From Phyllobacterium sophorae (GTDB lineage: Bacteria > Pseudomonadota > Alphaproteobacteria > Rhizobiales > Rhizobiaceae), in NCBI RefSeq assembly GCF_003010965.1, contig NZ_PGGM01000005.1, positions 1 to 64,000 of the forward strand: DNA of 64,000 bases. Reading direction: 5' to 3'. This document shows, piece by piece, positions 10,167 to 17,334 of this stretch (within the stretch, counting starts at the first letter, position 1; every line of letters begins with the position of its first letter). Below the pieces are notes generated by a model, which did not search any database, was not told where the DNA came from, and saw nothing but the letters and a program-made list of their open reading frames with translations. Made by a program: the position numbers and the translations under genes.

Positions 10167-10195
10167 GCGCTCAACACAATTTAGAGACGTACAGA

Positions 10196-10417
10196 ATGTC
10201 CGAGCGAGATCACCAGCCGGTTACGATCACCGGCCTTTTGTTGTTGGCTGCGATCGCTTTGATATTTTTAATAGCTATTTGGCTGATCGGATCGGCATTT
10301 GCCCAAAAGGCCACACAAGCCGCTCAGATTATTGGAACCAGTTGTCCCCTCGCGCGTTATATTGGGCTGACCCAAATTCTGTCAGCGGGGGCTTGGCGCG
10401 GCGCAACTGCAACTTAA
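10196..10417 (+). CDS. Hypothetical small single-pass membrane protein
   Basis: A possible 73-residue protein: a short polar N-terminus (MSERDHQPVTITG), one hydrophobic helix at about residues 13-36 (LLLLAAIALIFLIAIWLIGS), and a C-terminal half without recognisable features. I do not recognise a family. In favour: a clear membrane helix placed right after the start and a candidate promoter at 10139-10166. Against: no good ribosome site, and the last 25 residues could be non-coding read-through. No function proposed. Confidence 0.4.
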   Translation: MSERDHQPVTITGLLLLAAIALIFLIAIWLIGSAFAQKATQAAQIIGTSCPLARYIGLTQILSAGAWRGATAT

Positions 10418-10593
10418 ACCCTCCCCAGTCGGGCCAAGCCTCACCGCTGCAAAGATGCGAGGCTGGGTGCCTTGAGACTGCACCGGCGTGAGCAGCGGCA
10501 GAAGAATGCGCATATCTCCGTTGATTTTACGCAGAACTGAAGTGTGACAGCTTGGCTGAAGCTTTGACTATCGTTTGGTTCCACGATCAGGCC

Positions 10594-10624
10594 AAAAACC
10601 GGCGCCGTGTGAAAACGGCACCGG
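10594..10624 (-). terminator. Rho-independent terminator of the small leftward gene
   Basis: 10-bp arms 10599-10608 and 10615-10624 with one mismatch and a 6-base loop, followed on the minus strand by five T. It lies 17 bp after the stop of the small gene at 10642-10824 and in its orientation. Confidence 0.65.
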
Positions 10625-10641
10625 CGCGACTTGGCAGTTTG

Positions 10642-10824
10642 TCAGATCAGGCGGTTATGCTCGACAAGCTGCCGCATGCGCCGCAGCTTCCCATCGCTAT
10701 CCGGGTTTACGCGCCGTGCGAGTGGCCCAACAGACGACGCCGTGGTTTTCACGATTGTTTTCTGTGGTCTGGGAACGGGTGCCTTCAGCTTCTTCAGGAA
10801 CGTCATTGCGTGCATAAACATCAT
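10642..10824 (-). CDS. Small basic protein of unknown function
   Basis: A predicted 60-residue protein (59 if the second ATG is used) starting MMFMHAMTFLKKLKAPVPRP and ending LRRMRQLVEHNRLI; net positive, with a short hydrophobic N-terminus and a helical basic C-terminus. I do not recognise the family. Support for a real gene is structural: GGAGG four bases before the double ATG at 10824, and a rho-independent terminator just after the stop, both correctly oriented. No neighbour suggests a role; the flanking 220-320 bp on each side appear non-coding. Confidence 0.5.
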   Translation of the reverse strand: MMFMHAMTFLKKLKAPVPRPQKTIVKTTASSVGPLARRVNPDSDGKLRRMRQLVEHNRLI

Positions 10825-11143
10825 GGGGCCTCCAAATGCCATAGAACCGCGGTGGGGCGGTGACCCCAGCGGAAAATCGTCGGTTTTTCGGCAAGTGGCG
10901 GCACTCTAACACCATTCGCTTTACCGCGATAGTCTGGCGCCAGGTTGCCAGTCTATTGCTCTTGCCGGATGTGCTACGCTTGAGCCGCAATAAAACCGCA
11001 AATGACGGCGAACAATGTTGAATCGTCTTTTGGCCAAGCTTGGCTCTTCGCGGCGTCAGAGGTTCTCGACCCGCCAATCTCATTCCAAAGTGCCGATTTC
11101 ATACGCACCCAGTTCAATCTGTTTCAATCGGTAGGAGAGCATC
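10825..11143. other. Intergenic region with a 12-bp palindrome
   Basis: No gene recognised in about 320 bp. It holds the upstream regions of the leftward small gene (10824) and the rightward 46-residue gene (11144). A perfect palindrome GCCAAGCTTGGC lies at 11033-11044. No clear promoter could be assigned. Confidence 0.5.
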
Positions 11144-11284
11144 ATGGCCAAGGGTCAACAGCGCAGCAATCGCGAAGTACGAAAACCAAAAAAGGAAAAG
11201 GTTGCGGCCAAGGCGGAAGTGCCCTTCAGCTCAATGCTGAAGAAGGCGGAGAGCGCAACGCCAAAGGGCAAGCCGAAGAGCTGA
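11144..11284 (+). CDS. Small conserved lysine-rich protein (46 aa)
   Basis: A very basic 46-residue protein beginning MAKGQQRSNREVRKPKKEK, with a centre VPFSSMLKKAES and ending KPKS. I recall closely similar short proteins with the MAKGQQRSNRE start in many rhizobia, of unknown function; composition suggests nucleic-acid contact. The ATG is preceded by AGGAG at good spacing, and a strong terminator follows at 11307-11330, so it looks like a complete single-gene transcript. Function is not known. Confidence 0.75.
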   Translation: MAKGQQRSNREVRKPKKEKVAAKAEVPFSSMLKKAESATPKGKPKS

Positions 11285-11306
11285 ACTGCCATTTGACGAA
11301 ATGATC

Positions 11307-11330
11307 GCCCCGGCAACGCCCGGGGCTTTT
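11307..11330. terminator. Rho-independent terminator
   Basis: GCCCCGG/CCGGGGC 7-bp stem (11307-11313, 11320-11326) followed by TTTT on the plus strand. It ends the 46-residue gene and lies between it and the convergent RibD-type reductase gene, four bases from that stop. Confidence 0.8.
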
Positions 11331-11334
11331 GTTG

Positions 11335-11904
11335 TTAAAGTACCTGGAAGTGCAAATGGGTGACCAGCGGCGACTCGATGACTGCTGTGCGCTTCAAGTC
11401 GATCTGTTGACTGCCAATACGATCGAACAGGCGGATGCCTCGCCCGAGGAGAATGGGCGCAATCTGAAGAACGATCTCGTCTACCTGTCCTGCTTCCAGC
11501 AGTTGCTGGGCAACATTTGCCCCCATGACGACAACATCCTTGCCGGCCGCCGCTACCTTTGCTTGCTCCACAACGCTCTCGACGCCATCGGTAGTGAAAG
11601 TAAACGTGGCACTCTTCATTTGCATTGGTTCGCGCGTTTCGTGGGTGAGAACGAAGCTTGGAGCGGGAAACGGCGTATCCTCCCAGTGCTCCAACCCTAA
11701 ATCGAAGGTGCGCCTGCCGAGGATGACCGCACCAACGCGCGAGAAGATGCCGTTCGCCATTTCCTGGTCAACTTCCGACGTCTTGTCGAACAGCCATTGA
11801 TGCAATTGTTCGCCACCCTCACCCATCGGTTCTTGCTCGCCAACATTGGGCCCGGCGATAAAGCCGTCCAGAGACATCGTAAAAGAGAGTACGACTTTGC
11901 CCAT
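11335..11904 (-). CDS. Dihydrofolate reductase-fold protein (RibD C-terminal domain)
   Basis: A 189-residue protein of the RibD_C/dihydrofolate reductase-like family. The N-terminal strand MGKVVLSFTMSLDGFIAGPN with SLDGFIAGP is the family signature; GAVILGRRTFDLGLEHW and VVVMGANVAQQLLEAGQVDE are the cofactor-side motifs. The family contains NADPH-dependent reductases, many uncharacterised; no resistance role should be assumed. ATG at 11904 has GGGAGG upstream. Convergent with the small basic gene, sharing the terminator region. Confidence 0.9.
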   Translation of the reverse strand: MGKVVLSFTMSLDGFIAGPNVGEQEPMGEGGEQLHQWLFDKTSEVDQEMANGIFSRVGAVILGRRTFDLGLEHWEDTPFPAPSFVLTHETREPMQMKSATFTFTTDGVESVVEQAKVAAAGKDVVVMGANVAQQLLEAGQVDEIVLQIAPILLGRGIRLFDRIGSQQIDLKRTAVIESPLVTHLHFQVL

Positions 11905-12127
11905 GGTCTGCCTCCCGGCTTGATGCGGATCGTTGCCCGTCCTGCAATTTCGACAAACGAGACTAACTTCGCTGGCGTCCCATAACAACTGCTCCGCGTT
12001 CAGTAACTATCAATGGCGGCATCGATCTGCGTTCAGATTGATGCCACTGGAAATGTGAACAAAACAGGAACAAATTCCTTTTCTTATATGCCCGGTTGTG
12101 GCAATCTTTCCTGAGAAGGAGATTCTG

Positions 12128-12325
12128 ATGAACGCCATATCCAAACAACCGGAAGATGAAATCAATGAAGCACTGGCCTATCATCAGGGCGATGTTCGGG
12201 CCACGATTGCCGCCCTTCTAGCCGAACGGGAGTTCCTGTTGCGAGAGATTGAATACGCCTCGCTTGCCATGTCCTATGGATTCGCGCGAGGCTGGAAGCC
12301 TGGTCAGCAAAAGTTTGCACGATAG
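12128..12325 (+). CDS. Small conserved rhizobial protein of unknown function
   Basis: A 65-residue protein, MNAISKQPEDEINEALAYHQ at the start, with a helical centre (GDVRATIAALLAEREFLLRE) and a C-terminal YGFARGWKPG motif. The first half has the spacing of a UBA-like three-helix unit, but I would not assign one. ATG at 12128 lies six bases after AAGGAG. It is followed 21 bp later by another small gene on the same strand. Function unknown. Confidence 0.7.
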   Translation: MNAISKQPEDEINEALAYHQGDVRATIAALLAEREFLLREIEYASLAMSYGFARGWKPGQQKFAR

Positions 12326-12346
12326 ACTTGGAGGGCCGCGCGTGCG

Positions 12347-12640
12347 ATGGTTGCAAATCCAGCAATGCGAGATGCAATGAAACATAGTCCAAAACAGATG
12401 CCTGAAGTTGGTGTCCGACCAAAACGGGTTTTAAGTCCTTCGGAACAGAAGAGTCTGGCAACCACCGCTGCCGCAGCCGCCATCATTAATGATGAAACTG
12501 CGAAATGGGAAAACAAGACAGCACGCCTGAAGGCATTGCGTCTTGCCAAGGAAGCCGAAGAGCAGGCGGAGATCGCCGCAAGGCCGCCCGCGGCCGCCAA
12601 GACAAAGGCGAAATCTGGCCGTACCGCCAAAGCCAAATAA
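12347..12640 (+). CDS. Small alanine/lysine-rich conserved protein
   Basis: A 97-residue protein with HSPKQMPEVGVRPKRVLSPSE near the start (quoted to show the proline/basic linker), then an alanine- and charge-rich helix (ETAKWENKTARLKALRLAKE) and a KTKAKSGRTAKAK tail. Likely coiled-coil helix and basic tail. Start is uncertain: ATG at 12347 lies about 12 bases after GGAGG, while an internal ATG at 12365 or 12377 would also fit. Probably cotranscribed with the gene at 12128. Function unknown. Confidence 0.65.
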   Translation: MVANPAMRDAMKHSPKQMPEVGVRPKRVLSPSEQKSLATTAAAAAIINDETAKWENKTARLKALRLAKEAEEQAEIAARPPAAAKTKAKSGRTAKAK

Positions 12641-12994
12641 CGCCCCGGAACCGCACATCAAGGCAACATTCGACCGTTCGATCCCTTTTCGAAACGATTT
12701 GCGCTGAGCAAATTTGAAGCGTTATACAGCGCCAGTACCGGGATGATGCGAAAATATATCATAATAAAAAGTGCCGAAGGAAGGACGCTTTTTCTGTTTT
12801 CCGAATTATTTCTTCAACCTTGGCATTGACGGAACAGCCACTTAGCCCTATGTAACAACCATCGGTATTTGGTAGTTTGTTACTAACTTTTTTGCGCTTC
12901 AGGCGCTCTGAAAGATCCTTCTTCAAAAATCGAGCTAAAAACTGCATGGCGCGTCGTGCCCTGTATTACAATATTTCCATTGAAAGGGTTCATC
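12641..12994. other. Leader and upstream region of the cold-shock gene
   Basis: About 350 bp in which I accept no gene. It contains a candidate promoter at 12826-12854, which would give a leader of roughly 130 bases before the csp ATG. Long leaders are usual for temperature-responsive csp genes, where the RNA itself folds differently in the cold. Confidence 0.5.
12826..12854 (+). promoter_or_regulatory. Candidate sigma-70 promoter of the cold-shock gene
   Basis: TTGACG (12826-12831), 17-bp spacer, TATGTA (12849-12854). Upstream of csp with an expected leader of about 130 bases. Confidence 0.4.
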
Positions 12995-13204
12995 ATGAGC
13001 ACTGGAACAGTTAAGTGGTTCAATTCCACAAAAGGCTTCGGCTTCATTCAACCAGATGATGGTTCAGCAGATGTATTCGTACACATCTCTGCCGTTGAGC
13101 GCGCTGGCATGCGCAGCCTCAATGACGGTCAGAAGATCAGCTTCGAGCTGGTCCGTGACAACAAGTCCGGCAAGATGACTGCTGATCAGCTTCAGGCTGG
13201 CTAA
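12995..13204 (+). CDS. Cold-shock protein (CspA family)
   Basis: A 69-residue OB-fold protein, the standard size, with both RNA-binding motifs: KGFGFI (RNP1) and VFVHIS (RNP2). It acts as an RNA chaperone in the cytoplasm. ATG at 12995 ([10 protein letters not shown]) follows AAAGGG. Single-gene transcript with a terminator at 13271-13299 and probably a long 5' leader. Which of the several rhizobial Csp paralogues it is cannot be told. Confidence 0.96.
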   Translation: MSTGTVKWFNSTKGFGFIQPDDGSADVFVHISAVERAGMRSLNDGQKISFELVRDNKSGKMTADQLQAG

Positions 13205-13270
13205 AAATAATTCGTCTTCGCGTCTTTGACCACGGATGTACTGGCACTGATAGCAGAGATGAATTTGAGA

Positions 13271-13299
13271 AGGTCGGGTTTTCCCGGCCTTTTATTTTG
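13271..13299 (+). terminator. Rho-independent terminator of csp
   Basis: Stem GGTCGGG/CCCGGCC (one G-T pair) with a TTTT loop, followed by TTTTATTTT. Confidence 0.8.
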
Positions 13300-13449
13300 T
13301 CCAAATTCTGGATGAATGGCAAAAAACCAAGACATTTCAGCGCATCGCCAAGAAAAGTCTGGAAAGAAATATTTCGCCATCACACAGTGCGAGTCATCTC
13401 TACTGCCCTCTCAAACGGGTATCGCATTGTCTGAAGGAGTCTCCTCATC

Positions 13450-14706
13450 ATGAAAGTTCTTGTCCTTGGCAGTGGCGTTGTCGGTGTCACATCGGCCTGG
13501 TATCTGGCGCAGGCGGGACATGAAGTCGTGGTGGTCGACCGGCAGCCTGGACCAGCGCTGGAAACAAGCTTTGCCAATGCAGGGGAAATATCACCCGGTT
13601 ATTCGTCCCCGTGGGCCGGACCTGGCGTGCCGATCAAAGCAATCAAATGGATGCTTATGCATTTTGGCCCGCTGGTCGTGCGGCCGAAATTCGATCCCTA
13701 TATGGCGCTTTGGCTCGTGCGTATGCTGCGCAACTGCACCTCTGCACGCTATGCCCGCAACAAGGCGCGCATGGTGCCACTTGCCGAATATAGCCGCGAT
13801 TGCCTGAAGGCGCTTCGTTCGGAGGTCAGTATTGCCTATGACGAACGCACCCAGGGGACGCTGCAGCTTTTTCGCACGCAAAAACAGTATGACGGTACGG
13901 CTGGGGACATCGAGGTGCTAAAGCAATTCGGCGTTCCATATGAGCTTCTCGACCCGGCCGGGTGCATGGCGGCCGAGCCAGCGCTTGCCAATGTCAAAGG
14001 CAAGTTCGTCGGCGGTCTGCGCCTTCCCGGCGACGAAACCGGCGACTGCCAGATGTTCACCGAGAAACTGGCGGCCCTGTGTGCGGAGAACGGCGTTACG
14101 TTTCGCTTCAACACGACCGTTACCTCCATCAACACGAGCAGCAATCGCATTGCCAGCGTGTCAACCGAAACAGAAGAATTGACGGCGGACGCTTATGTTG
14201 TGGCCTTCGGCAGCTATTCGCCCTTCCTGCTGCGCCGGGTCGGGGTGCATATCCCGGTTTACCCGGTAAAGGGCTATTCCATCACCGCCCCGATTGCCGA
14301 CAAGGATGCCGCGCCTGTCTCCACCATTATGGACGAAACCTACAAAGTCGCAATTACCCGGCTTGGAGACCGCATCCGTGCGGGCGGTACGGCGGAGATT
14401 TCGGGCTATGATCTCAACTTGCGGGATGCGCGGCGGGCGACATTGCACCATTCGGTCGGCGACCTGTTCCCTGGCGGCGGCGACCTCAGCAAAGCGACTT
14501 TCTGGACGGGATTGCGGCCGATGACGCCGGACGGACCGCCGATCATTGGCGGCGTCACCAAATATTCCAATCTCTACCTCAACACCGGGCACGGCACACT
14601 TGGCTGGACGATGTCGTGCGGGTCCGGCAGGGTTTTGGCAGATCTGGTCTCAGGCAAATCGCCGGATGTCGATGCTTCTCCGCTCAATATCAGCCGGTAT
14701 GGCTGA
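13450..14706 (+). CDS. dadA: D-amino acid dehydrogenase small subunit
   Basis: A 418-residue FAD-dependent oxidoreductase of the DadA type. The N-terminal dinucleotide site is [38 protein letters not shown] is the DadA-specific stretch, and the C-terminal [20 protein letters not shown] completes FAD binding. It oxidises D-amino acids, mainly D-alanine, to oxo acids and passes electrons to the membrane quinone pool, feeding alanine catabolism with an alanine racemase (not in this window). ATG lies 11 bases after AAGGAG. Monocistronic by layout. Confidence 0.93.
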   Translation: MKVLVLGSGVVGVTSAWYLAQAGHEVVVVDRQPGPALETSFANAGEISPGYSSPWAGPGVPIKAIKWMLMHFGPLVVRPKFDPYMALWLVRMLRNCTSARYARNKARMVPLAEYSRDCLKALRSEVSIAYDERTQGTLQLFRTQKQYDGTAGDIEVLKQFGVPYELLDPAGCMAAEPALANVKGKFVGGLRLPGDETGDCQMFTEKLAALCAENGVTFRFNTTVTSINTSSNRIASVSTETEELTADAYVVAFGSYSPFLLRRVGVHIPVYPVKGYSITAPIADKDAAPVSTIMDETYKVAITRLGDRIRAGGTAEISGYDLNLRDARRATLHHSVGDLFPGGGDLSKATFWTGLRPMTPDGPPIIGGVTKYSNLYLNTGHGTLGWTMSCGSGRVLADLVSGKSPDVDASPLNISRYG

Positions 14707-14868
14707 CATTGCACGGGCGAAACAGCAATCAGTGCTAACCCATTTGAAACATTACAAATTATTTAGGTTGGCATTCAGTTTTCATTCATCTCGTCGGGCC
14801 TAAAACCAGAGCGTGTCCCCAAGACAACTCGTGGTTTTTAATCCCCACGCAACTGACGAGGAAACGGA

Positions 14869-15195
14869 ATGAAAAAGATCGCTCTGGTAGCACTTGCCAT
14901 CTCCCTGATCGCAGCACCCGCTGCATTCGCGCAGCAGCAGAATTACAAGGGCCATCTCTATGGCCACCAGCAGAAGCACGTCATCGTCAAGAAGAAGGTC
15001 GTGGTAAAGCATGGCAGCCGCTGGTCACGCGGTCACGCCCTTCCTTCGAGCTACCGCCGCAATGTCGTGCGCGACTATCATCGTTACCACCTGCGCACGC
15101 CACCACGCGGTTACCAGTGGGTAAGGGCCGACAATGACTACGTGATGATCAGCGTCGCCTCTGGTGTAATTTCGGCACTCGTTCAGGCTCGTTAA
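14869..15195 (+). CDS. RcnB-family periplasmic protein
   Basis: A 108-residue secreted protein. Residues 1-21 form a signal peptide (MKKIALVALAISLIAAPAAF with cleavage near AFA). The C-terminal half LPSSYRRNVVRDYHRYHL...PPRGYQWVRADNDYVMI is the RcnB/DUF3315 signature. E. coli RcnB helps nickel/cobalt homeostasis in the periplasm, but rhizobial relatives are numerous and mostly unstudied. The middle is His/Lys-rich (KHVIVKKKVVVKHG). ATG at 14869 follows GAGGA. Ends in a strong terminator shared with pbpC. Confidence 0.85.
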   Translation: MKKIALVALAISLIAAPAAFAQQQNYKGHLYGHQQKHVIVKKKVVVKHGSRWSRGHALPSSYRRNVVRDYHRYHLRTPPRGYQWVRADNDYVMISVASGVISALVQAR

Positions 15196-15216
15196 GGTCA
15201 GAACCTCGACAACAAC

Positions 15217-15246
15217 AAAGGCGGTGTCATCAGACGCCGCCTTTCC
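15217..15246. terminator. Bidirectional rho-independent terminator
   Basis: 12-bp stem (AAAGGCGGTGTC against GACGCCGCCTTT, one wobble) with ATCA loop. A-tract on one side and T-tract on the other serve both the RcnB-like gene and the convergent pbpC. Confidence 0.85.
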
Positions 15247-15249
15247 AAT

Positions 15250-17334
15250 TCAATCGACGAATATGCGGACACTGGCTGCACGGCCAACTGAGTCAATCAC
15301 GGTCAACGTCGAATAACCACCACCATCTGGCACCCACTGATTGACGCGGCGACGCGAGGTTTCCGGCAGAGGCTTGCCGTTGGCGAGCCAGCGGAACGGC
15401 GCTCGCCCTCCCTGCAGCTTTAATGCAAGCGGCATGATGTCTCCGCCAGCTTTTGCACCAAGTTCGACGCGCGCTCCCTCTGGCGGAAAGATAATCTGCG
15501 GCGCGGGTTCGCGCGTTGACGCGGCCAGCAACCCGCTCGCATTCATGGAAAAGCGCCGCTGACTGACCGGCAACTGCGCCTGCGCGATGCGCACGGCCCC
15601 GGCGGGTGCCGGTGGCAGTGGTGTAACGGCAATGCCGGACTTGGCAAAGCCTTCGAACAGGATCGGCGCTGCGGCTCCATAACCGGTCAGGCCGGGTACA
15701 GCACCATTATCCGGCCTGCCGACCCAGACGCCCAGCACATAATTGCCGTCAAATCCAACCGACCAGGCATCGCGGTAGCCGTAGCTGGTGCCGGTCTTAT
15801 AGGCGATGCCACGCTGGCCCGCGCCTGCAGGCGGCAAAACGTCCGAGAGAATATCGGCAACGTTCCACGCAGCCACCGGCTCGAGCAGCGGCTCACCTTC
15901 GATGGTTTCGGGCTTGTCCTGGATGCCATCGCCAAGCTGCATCGGTCTGCCGCGATTGGCCAGCCCCGCATATAGCTGCACCAGATCCTTCAGCGTGATA
16001 CCAACACCGCCAAGGCCAATGGCAAGACCCGGCGCCTCGTTGGGCGGCAGGACCGGCCGGACATCTGCGCGGCGAAACCGCACCATCAGCCGCGTTGGGC
16101 CGACAGCATCGAGCAGGCGCACCGCAGGCACATTGAGCGACAATTGCAGCGCCTGCCTGATACTGACATCGCCTTGATAGCTCATATCGAAATTGCGTGG
16201 CCGATAGCCGAAGAAATCGGACGGCCGATCCTCGATGATTGTTTCCTGGCTGACCAGCCCGTCTTCGAAGGCAAGGCCATAGATAAATGGTTTCAGCGTC
16301 GAGCCCGGCGAGCGGTTGATCCGGGTCATGTCGATCCAGCCAGAGCGGCTGGCATCGAAATAATCGGCAGATCCCACCTCGCCGACAATCTCACCAGTGC
16401 GCACGTCGGCCATGACCATGGCAACGGAGACTTTCGCTCCCAGCTTGCCTGCTGCATCTTTCGCGACCGTTTCGAGACCCTGCTGGATAGACCGGTGCAA
16501 TGTGGTCTGGTGGCGCTTGACGTTCGGTTCCTTGCGCTGCGCAGCTTCCGCCAAATGCGCGGCATAGGCCGGCAATTGCAACCGGCGCGACGGGATCGGC
16601 GCAAGGCCGGCCCGCTCCGCTTCCCCCTCACCTACAACCTTCTCTACCGCCATGCGCTGCAGCACGCGGCCACGCGCGATTTCGGCCAGAGCCGGATTGC
16701 GATCGGGCCTGCGCCGCTCCGGGAGCTGCGGCAATGCAACGAGCAATGCGGATTGCGCTACGGTCAGGCGGCGCGGCTCCTTGCCGAAATAGGCAAGGCT
16801 TGCAGCACGGATGCCTTCCAGATTGCCGCCATAGGGTGCAAGCGTCAGATAGAGGTCAAGAATTTCCGGCTTGCCCAGACGGCGCTCGATCTGCAGGGCG
16901 CGCACGAGCTGCTGGAATTTTGCGGTGAGAGAGCGTCCCTCTCGCGGTTCGATCAGCCTGGCCACCTGCATGGACAGCGTCGATGCACCCGAAACGATGC
17001 GGCCATTGCCGACGAACTGGACCGCAGCGCGGGCCAGGGCGATGGGGTCGACCCCACGATGCTGCCAGAAACGCTGATCCTCGTAGGCGATGAGCATGCG
17101 GACGAATTGAGGATCGACATCCGTGGCCGTCGTGCCAAGGCGCCAACGCCCCTCTGACGTCGCGAAAGCTCGCAGCAGTTGGCCCTCGGCATCGAGCACT
17201 TCCGCTGAGATCTCCCGCGCATTTTCCAATGGCGGCGGGAAGGCATGATCGGCTGCATCAAGACCAAAGGCCAGCACTGTTGCCAAAACCAGATTGGCCG
17301 ATACGCCGATGCAGAATATGCGCCAAGCCGCCAT
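15250..17334 (-). CDS. pbpC: Penicillin-binding protein 1C
   Basis: A 694-residue class A PBP. After one membrane helix (about 8-28), the GT51 glycosyltransferase domain shows the catalytic EDQRFWQHRGVDP (E85) and SGASTLSMQVARL. The transpeptidase domain has S345-T-L-K348 (SPGSTLKPF), S399-L-N401 and K513-T-G-T. The last 90 residues are a BiPBP_C beta-sandwich. PBP1C polymerises and may cross-link glycan in the periplasm. Its ATG overlaps the stop of the upstream alpha-2-macroglobulin gene by one base (TAATG), so translation is coupled. This pairing is conserved widely in Gram-negative bacteria. Confidence 0.96.
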   Translation of the reverse strand: MAAWRIFCIGVSANLVLATVLAFGLDAADHAFPPPLENAREISAEVLDAEGQLLRAFATSEGRWRLGTTATDVDPQFVRMLIAYEDQRFWQHRGVDPIALARAAVQFVGNGRIVSGASTLSMQVARLIEPREGRSLTAKFQQLVRALQIERRLGKPEILDLYLTLAPYGGNLEGIRAASLAYFGKEPRRLTVAQSALLVALPQLPERRRPDRNPALAEIARGRVLQRMAVEKVVGEGEAERAGLAPIPSRRLQLPAYAAHLAEAAQRKEPNVKRHQTTLHRSIQQGLETVAKDAAGKLGAKVSVAMVMADVRTGEIVGEVGSADYFDASRSGWIDMTRINRSPGSTLKPFIYGLAFEDGLVSQETIIEDRPSDFFGYRPRNFDMSYQGDVSIRQALQLSLNVPAVRLLDAVGPTRLMVRFRRADVRPVLPPNEAPGLAIGLGGVGITLKDLVQLYAGLANRGRPMQLGDGIQDKPETIEGEPLLEPVAAWNVADILSDVLPPAGAGQRGIAYKTGTSYGYRDAWSVGFDGNYVLGVWVGRPDNGAVPGLTGYGAAAPILFEGFAKSGIAVTPLPPAPAGAVRIAQAQLPVSQRRFSMNASGLLAASTREPAPQIIFPPEGARVELGAKAGGDIMPLALKLQGGRAPFRWLANGKPLPETSRRRVNQWVPDGGGYSTLTVIDSVGRAASVRIFVD

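Larger units (their letters stand above)
9825..10195. other. Intergenic region between ppx and a small membrane-protein gene
   Basis: About 370 bp without a convincing gene. It contains the leader of the leftward ppx gene with an inverted repeat at 9882-9899 and, at the right end, a candidate sigma-70 promoter at 10139-10166 for the rightward small gene. Nothing else recognised. Confidence 0.6.

Noticed and set aside
10552-10863. Rightward 103-codon frame across the small leftward gene
   Set aside because: No ribosome site; the opposite strand has both a ribosome site and a terminator in the same interval.
12759-12947. A 62-codon leftward frame upstream of csp
   Set aside because: Overlaps the probable csp promoter and leader, has no ribosome site and no recognisable protein features.
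16144-17157. A 337-codon rightward frame opposite pbpC
   Set aside because: pbpC has complete transglycosylase and transpeptidase motifs; the antisense frame has no family features.
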